Assembly: GCA_003560545.1 (NCBI GenBank)
Contig: PWLK01000063.1
Location: 1-16,571, forward strand
Reading direction: 5' to 3'
DNA length: 16,571 nucleotides
Source: Candidatus Woesearchaeota archaeon
Lineage (GTDB): Archaea; Nanobdellota; Nanobdellia; Woesearchaeales; 21-14-0-10-32-9
Below are positions 13,807 to 16,571 of this stretch, piece after piece. How positions within the stretch are numbered: the first letter of the stretch is position 1; each line of letters begins with the position of its first letter. The notes under the pieces are model-generated. The model ran no database searches. It worked only from the letters and a program-made list of their open reading frames with translations, and was not told where the DNA came from. Made by a program: the position numbers and the translations under genes.

Positions 13807-14028
13807 ATGGTTCCTGAGGGTGGCTCTAAGGCTGAGAGTTTTAGGAAGAAACTGGATTCTATGTCCAAGCAAGAGTTGAAAGAGCTCTTGTTGGTTAACA
13901 CGTACAAGTTGGCTTTGGCAAGGAGCCAGGTTGAAGCCCTAACAGAGGTTTTGGTTAAGAAAAAAATTGTTTCCTACGATGAAGTATGGGATTTAACCAA
14001 TAAGATTTTTAAGGATTCCCAGGTCTGA
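13807..14028 (+). CDS. Small protein of unknown function between ppsA and gap
   Basis: 73 residues, not recognised. A charged N-terminus (SKAESFRKKLDSMSKQELKE) leads into what looks like one long amphipathic helix through about residue 50, and a second short helix follows (SYDEVWDLTNKIF). The order suggests a helical hairpin or a dimerising protein; no cysteine, metal site or membrane span is present. It has a strong promoter of its own, and its stop codon lies about 10 nt before the gap TATA box. Its reality is supported by that promoter and by codon-like composition. Confidence 0.7.
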   Translation: MVPEGGSKAESFRKKLDSMSKQELKELLLVNTYKLALARSQVEALTEVLVKKKIVSYDEVWDLTNKIFKDSQV

Positions 14029-14038
14029 ACTCAAAATA

Positions 14039-14046
14039 TTTAAATA
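14039..14046 (+). promoter_or_regulatory. TATA box of gap, inside a 14-bp palindrome
   Basis: TTTAAATA forms the centre of the perfect palindrome AATATTTAAATATT (14035-14048). The TTG start lies about 42 nt from the box centre, leaving a leader of about 17 nt. The symmetry may only reflect the TATA sequence. Confidence 0.55.
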
Positions 14047-14072
14047 TTAATCTATTCTATTACGTGTAAAAA

Positions 14073-14079
14073 GAGGTGG
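14073..14079 (+). promoter_or_regulatory. Shine-Dalgarno element deciding the gap start
   Basis: GAGGTGG ends 5 nt before TTG at 14085. The GTG within it (14076) is in frame but would add three residues not found in the family. Confidence 0.65.
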
Positions 14080-14084
14080 TTTTG

Positions 14085-15077
14085 TTGGTAAGGGTAGCTA
14101 TAAATGGTTTTGGCCGTATCGGCCGCATGGTTTTCAGAGCGGGTCACAAGGATCCACACGTTGAATTCGTGGCTATAAACGACTTGACTGACACCAAGAC
14201 CTTAGCACACTTGCTCAGGTATGATTCTGCACAAGGATTATTCGAAGGAGAAATATCTTACACTGAAGACACATTAACTGTTAACGGGAACACCGTAAAA
14301 GTTTTCTCTGAGAAAGACCCTTCCAAGCTTCCCTGGAAAGACCTCAACGTTGATGTTGTTCTTGAATGCACAGGGTTGTTCACTCATAAGGATAAGGCCG
14401 CTCTTCACATTCAGGCTGGTGCAAGGAAAGTGTTGCTTAGCGCCCCGGGAAAAGGAGGTGTTTTCACGATTGTTAAAGGCGTGAACGAGCATGAATACAA
14501 AGGGGATGAAGTTGTAAGCAATGCTTCCTGCACCACTAACTGCCTTGCACCATTGGTTAAGGTCTTAGACGATAATTTTGGTGTTGAACACGGGTTTATG
14601 ACAACGATTCACGCTTACACGGCTGACCAACGATTAGTAGATGCTCCTCACAAAGACCTTCGCAGGGCGAGGAGTGCGGCTGTAAACATCGTACCTACCA
14701 CTACGGGTGCTGCTAAAGCCGTGGCTGAAGTAATACCTCATTTGAAAGGAAAGCTAAACGGGCAGGCAGTCCGCGTCCCGGTTCCCACTGGTTCCTTAAC
14801 AGATTTTACATGTGTAGTCAAGAAAGACGTCACTGCTGAAGAAGTTAACGAGTTGTTCAAGAACGTGGCTAAAAACGAGTTGAAAGGCGTCCTGCAATAC
14901 ACGGAAGACCCAGTTGTAAGTTCTGACATTATCGGTAACACGAATTCATCCATCTTTGACGCCCAGAGCACCGATGTTATTGATAAGCGCCTTGTCAAAG
15001 TAGTCTCATGGTATGACAACGAGTACGGGTACAGCTGCAGAATGGTAGACTTACTGAAACTAATCGCGAAGAAATAA
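14085..15077 (+). CDS. gap: Class I (bacterial-type) glyceraldehyde-3-phosphate dehydrogenase
   Basis: 330 residues from the TTG start. It oxidises glyceraldehyde 3-phosphate to 1,3-bisphosphoglycerate, or the reverse. With this start the catalytic cysteine in SNASCTTNC is C149 and the base in TTIHAYT is H176, the canonical numbers of class I enzymes, which supports the start. The Rossmann motif is NGFGRIGR (7-14), and D33 in AINDLTD suggests NAD preference. The C-terminus has the family's SWYDNEYGYSCRMVDL. Most archaea use the unrelated-looking class II enzyme, so this copy is of bacterial type and probably came by lateral transfer in the lineage. It is preceded by a strong SD and ends at a shared terminator. 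Confidence 0.97.
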   Translation: MVRVAINGFGRIGRMVFRAGHKDPHVEFVAINDLTDTKTLAHLLRYDSAQGLFEGEISYTEDTLTVNGNTVKVFSEKDPSKLPWKDLNVDVVLECTGLFTHKDKAALHIQAGARKVLLSAPGKGGVFTIVKGVNEHEYKGDEVVSNASCTTNCLAPLVKVLDDNFGVEHGFMTTIHAYTADQRLVDAPHKDLRRARSAAVNIVPTTTGAAKAVAEVIPHLKGKLNGQAVRVPVPTGSLTDFTCVVKKDVTAEEVNELFKNVAKNELKGVLQYTEDPVVSSDIIGNTNSSIFDAQSTDVIDKRLVKVVSWYDNEYGYSCRMVDLLKLIAKK

Positions 15078-15090
15078 AAACTTTTTTATT
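15078..15090. terminator. Shared bidirectional terminator of gap and the surface-protein gene
   Basis: AAACTTTTTTATT separates the two convergent stop codons by only 8 nt. It gives a T6 run on the plus strand and a T5 run (GTTTTTATTT) on the minus strand just beyond the stop. Confidence 0.5.
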
Positions 15091-16571
15091 TGGCTTTCAG
15101 GTTCTTTATCCTGTTATGGTACTCCACGATTTTCTTGTGTAACTCCTTCTTCTCTTCAACACTAGAATACTCCTTGTCTTCAAACCGCTTCTTTATCTCA
15201 TGATACGCTTCTATACTCTTCCTCAAATCCTTCCTATCCACATGACCTTTTAACTCATCAACCTTACCCCAGATGTTAACATCCTTATCCAAAACATCCA
15301 GGTTTAACTTATTCTCATCCTCCTTCTGCTTCTCCTCCTTAGGAGGAAACAATTTTTCCTTGAACTCAACAATCCTAGGAATAGTCTCCTTGTCATAAAC
15401 AAGAATTCCAATTATAGCAATAACCAAGACAAGAATTACACCGAAAACCGTTGCACCCCAAGGGAACGGAGTTTTTTCTTCTACTTCTGGTTCTTCACTC
15501 ACGTTTTCAACAGCTGCACCCGTAATATCAACCACATCAGGCTCATCTTCCACAACTCTTTTTCCAACCAAGAAATAGCTAAGACCAGGACTCTCCGCCT
15601 TGAAAACATAATGATCGAGCTCAATACCATCCAACTCCGTATCTAACGCAACCCACTCATCCGTGTAGCGGAACAACGCAACCTCATCAGGCTCAACACT
15701 GTTATCCACAAGCCACTCCGTGCTAACCTTGAACGTAATCGTAACATTCTCAACATCCTCATCATCAAGGTTTTGCTTGTCAATGCTGAAGATACTGTAC
15801 CACACGTCATTAAAAGCACTCACACCACTAGGAATGGCATCGAGCTCAGCCACAGTAAAACCAACATTAGTATGACTCCCAATAACCCACACAACCATCT
15901 CCATAAAACTAATATCAATATTACTAGACACAGTAACCGAACCCTGAACCGAGCTAGCTGAAAAAGTAAACTCCTTCAAATCAGGAACCGTGTCATCACT
16001 AGGATCAGAAGGAGGAGGAGGCGTAGGCGTATCACCATTACCATTCCCATTACCATTATCATCATCGTCATCATCGGGCAACCTGTAATCAATTAATATA
16101 ACCGTCCAATTAACATTACCTGCTAAATCCACAGCACTAATATTAATATTATTAAAATCCCCCTCGTTTAACTCACTATCATCAATAGTGCAACTCCCCT
16201 CACTACTAAGATTAAAACAAGACACAAAATCATCGTTATCAACGCTATACGAAACATTAGCAGGCTCATCCAACTCAACTTCCAACAAAATATCCTCCTC
16301 AGACCAACGAGTGTCATTCTCAGGGCTAACACTCAGAAAAACAGGAGGAATCGTATCAACAACTGTGAAAGTAATATTCTCGGTGTTGTTAAGGTTTCCA
16401 GCGGCATCAAAAACAAAGAACCTAATAGTTTTCTCAATGCTATGATTCTCCGCTCTCTCACCGAAAGATACCTCTCTGTGCGATTCATTAAAATAAGAAA
16501 GACTTACTGCAGTCTCATTAGTACCATTATAATCCATAGTAACATTATTATTATGTAAAACATCGTTAGAA
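15086..16571 (-). CDS. Surface protein with PGF-pre-PGF-like domain and membrane anchor (5' partial)
   Basis: 494 codons are visible, and the frame stays open to the window edge. The N-terminal part has Ig-like repeats (VFDAAGNLNNTENITFTVVDT) and about a dozen N-x-S/T sequons. An Asp6-(Asn-Gly) and Pro-rich linker (about 15990-16080) leads to a domain with the PGF-pre-PGF features (VTITFKVSTEWLVDNSVEPD, VALFRYTDEWVALDTE, ESPGLSYFLVGKR). A single transmembrane helix (about 15398-15470, VFGVILVLVIAIIGILVY) precedes a charged, coiled-coil-like cytoplasmic tail of about 100 residues ending KNLKAK. This is a likely cell-surface, glycosylated, single-pass protein. It lacks a PGF-CTERM archaeosortase signal; the anchor is a normal membrane span. 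Function is unknown. Confidence 0.75.
   Translation of the reverse strand, partial: SNDVLHNNNVTMDYNGTNETAVSLSYFNESHREVSFGERAENHSIEKTIRFFVFDAAGNLNNTENITFTVVDTIPPVFLSVSPENDTRWSEEDILLEVELDEPANVSYSVDNDDFVSCFNLSSEGSCTIDDSELNEGDFNNINISAVDLAGNVNWTVILIDYRLPDDDDDDNGNGNGNGDTPTPPPPSDPSDDTVPDLKEFTFSASSVQGSVTVSSNIDISFMEMVVWVIGSHTNVGFTVAELDAIPSGVSAFNDVWYSIFSIDKQNLDDEDVENVTITFKVSTEWLVDNSVEPDEVALFRYTDEWVALDTELDGIELDHYVFKAESPGLSYFLVGKRVVEDEPDVVDITGAAVENVSEEPEVEEKTPFPWGATVFGVILVLVIAIIGILVYDKETIPRIVEFKEKLFPPKEEKQKEDENKLNLDVLDKDVNIWGKVDELKGHVDRKDLRKSIEAYHEIKKRFEDKEYSSVEEKKELHKKIVEYHNRIKNLKAK

Noticed and set aside
14035..14048. AATATTTAAATATT palindrome before gap as an operator
   Set aside because: It coincides with the TATA box and is A/T-only, so the symmetry is expected by chance in such sequence.
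16032..16078. Trinucleotide-like repeat (ccatta / catcat)
   Set aside because: It encodes the Asp- and Asn-Gly-rich linker of the surface protein in frame, so it is explained by coding for a disordered spacer and is not a CRISPR or mobile repeat.
1..16571. CRISPR array, insertion sequence, prophage or toxin-antitoxin pair
   Set aside because: No spaced direct repeats, transposase, integrase, terminal inverted repeats or paired small toxin/antitoxin genes were seen on either strand.

Overview
The window is archaeal. Its left third is a minus-strand run in the order uS13, uS4, uS11, RpoD, tRNA-Leu(GAG), eL18, uL13, uS9, RpoN. This is the archaeal ribosomal protein / RNA polymerase cluster, with subunits (RpoD, RpoN, eL18) that bacteria lack. 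TATA-type promoters lie 25-28 nt before several start codons, and other genes carry a GAGGTGG-like Shine-Dalgarno element. The base composition is AT-rich by eye. Compact genes, a class I (bacterial-type) glyceraldehyde-3-phosphate dehydrogenase, a D-lactate-dehydrogenase-like enzyme, PEP synthase and an N-glycosylation-rich surface protein suggest a fermentative DPANN-like archaeon (for example Woesearchaeota or relatives). That placement is an inference; no rRNA gene is present to settle it.

Layout. 1-136: 3' end of an unrecognised plus-strand gene. 153-1376 (-): archaeal AAA ATPase with a winged helix and a C-terminal PD-(D/E)XK-like domain, with its own promoter. 1468-5205 (-): the ribosomal protein/polymerase operon, mostly joined by 4-nt ATGA overlaps, with tRNA-Leu(GAG) embedded at 2882-2967 and a roughly 100-nt structured leader before uS13. 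5343-5582 (-): a 79-residue PC4-like protein. 5723-6451 (+): a small lipoprotein and a ferredoxin whose cysteine pattern fits a [3Fe-4S] cluster. 6489-7496 (+): D-2-hydroxyacid dehydrogenase. 7579-7989 (+): Lrp-like regulator. 8026-9093 (+): MscS channel. 9171-9566 (+): HPF/RaiA-like ribosome hibernation factor, convergent with a PHP phosphoesterase at 9563-10537 (-). 10637-11275 (+): protein-L-isoaspartate methyltransferase. 11353-13758 (+): PEP synthase. 13807-14028 (+): a 73-residue unknown. 14085-15077 (+): GAPDH. 15086 to the window end (-): C-terminal part of a large surface protein with a PGF-pre-PGF-like domain, a transmembrane anchor and a cytoplasmic tail.

Function. The right two thirds is mainly central carbon metabolism (PEP synthase, GAPDH, lactate-type dehydrogenase) with stress and maintenance genes (pcm, HPF, MscS, PHP). 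Two initiation styles are visible. Regulatory and housekeeping genes look leaderless. The metabolic enzymes and HPF have short leaders with a strong Shine-Dalgarno element, and three of them start at TTG. I found no CRISPR array, insertion sequence, prophage or clear defence island. Nothing in the window is plainly a new multi-gene system. The most interesting items are the uS13-operon leader, the recurrent SD-GTG-N6-start geometry, two promoter-proximal palindromes and the unusual ferredoxin.
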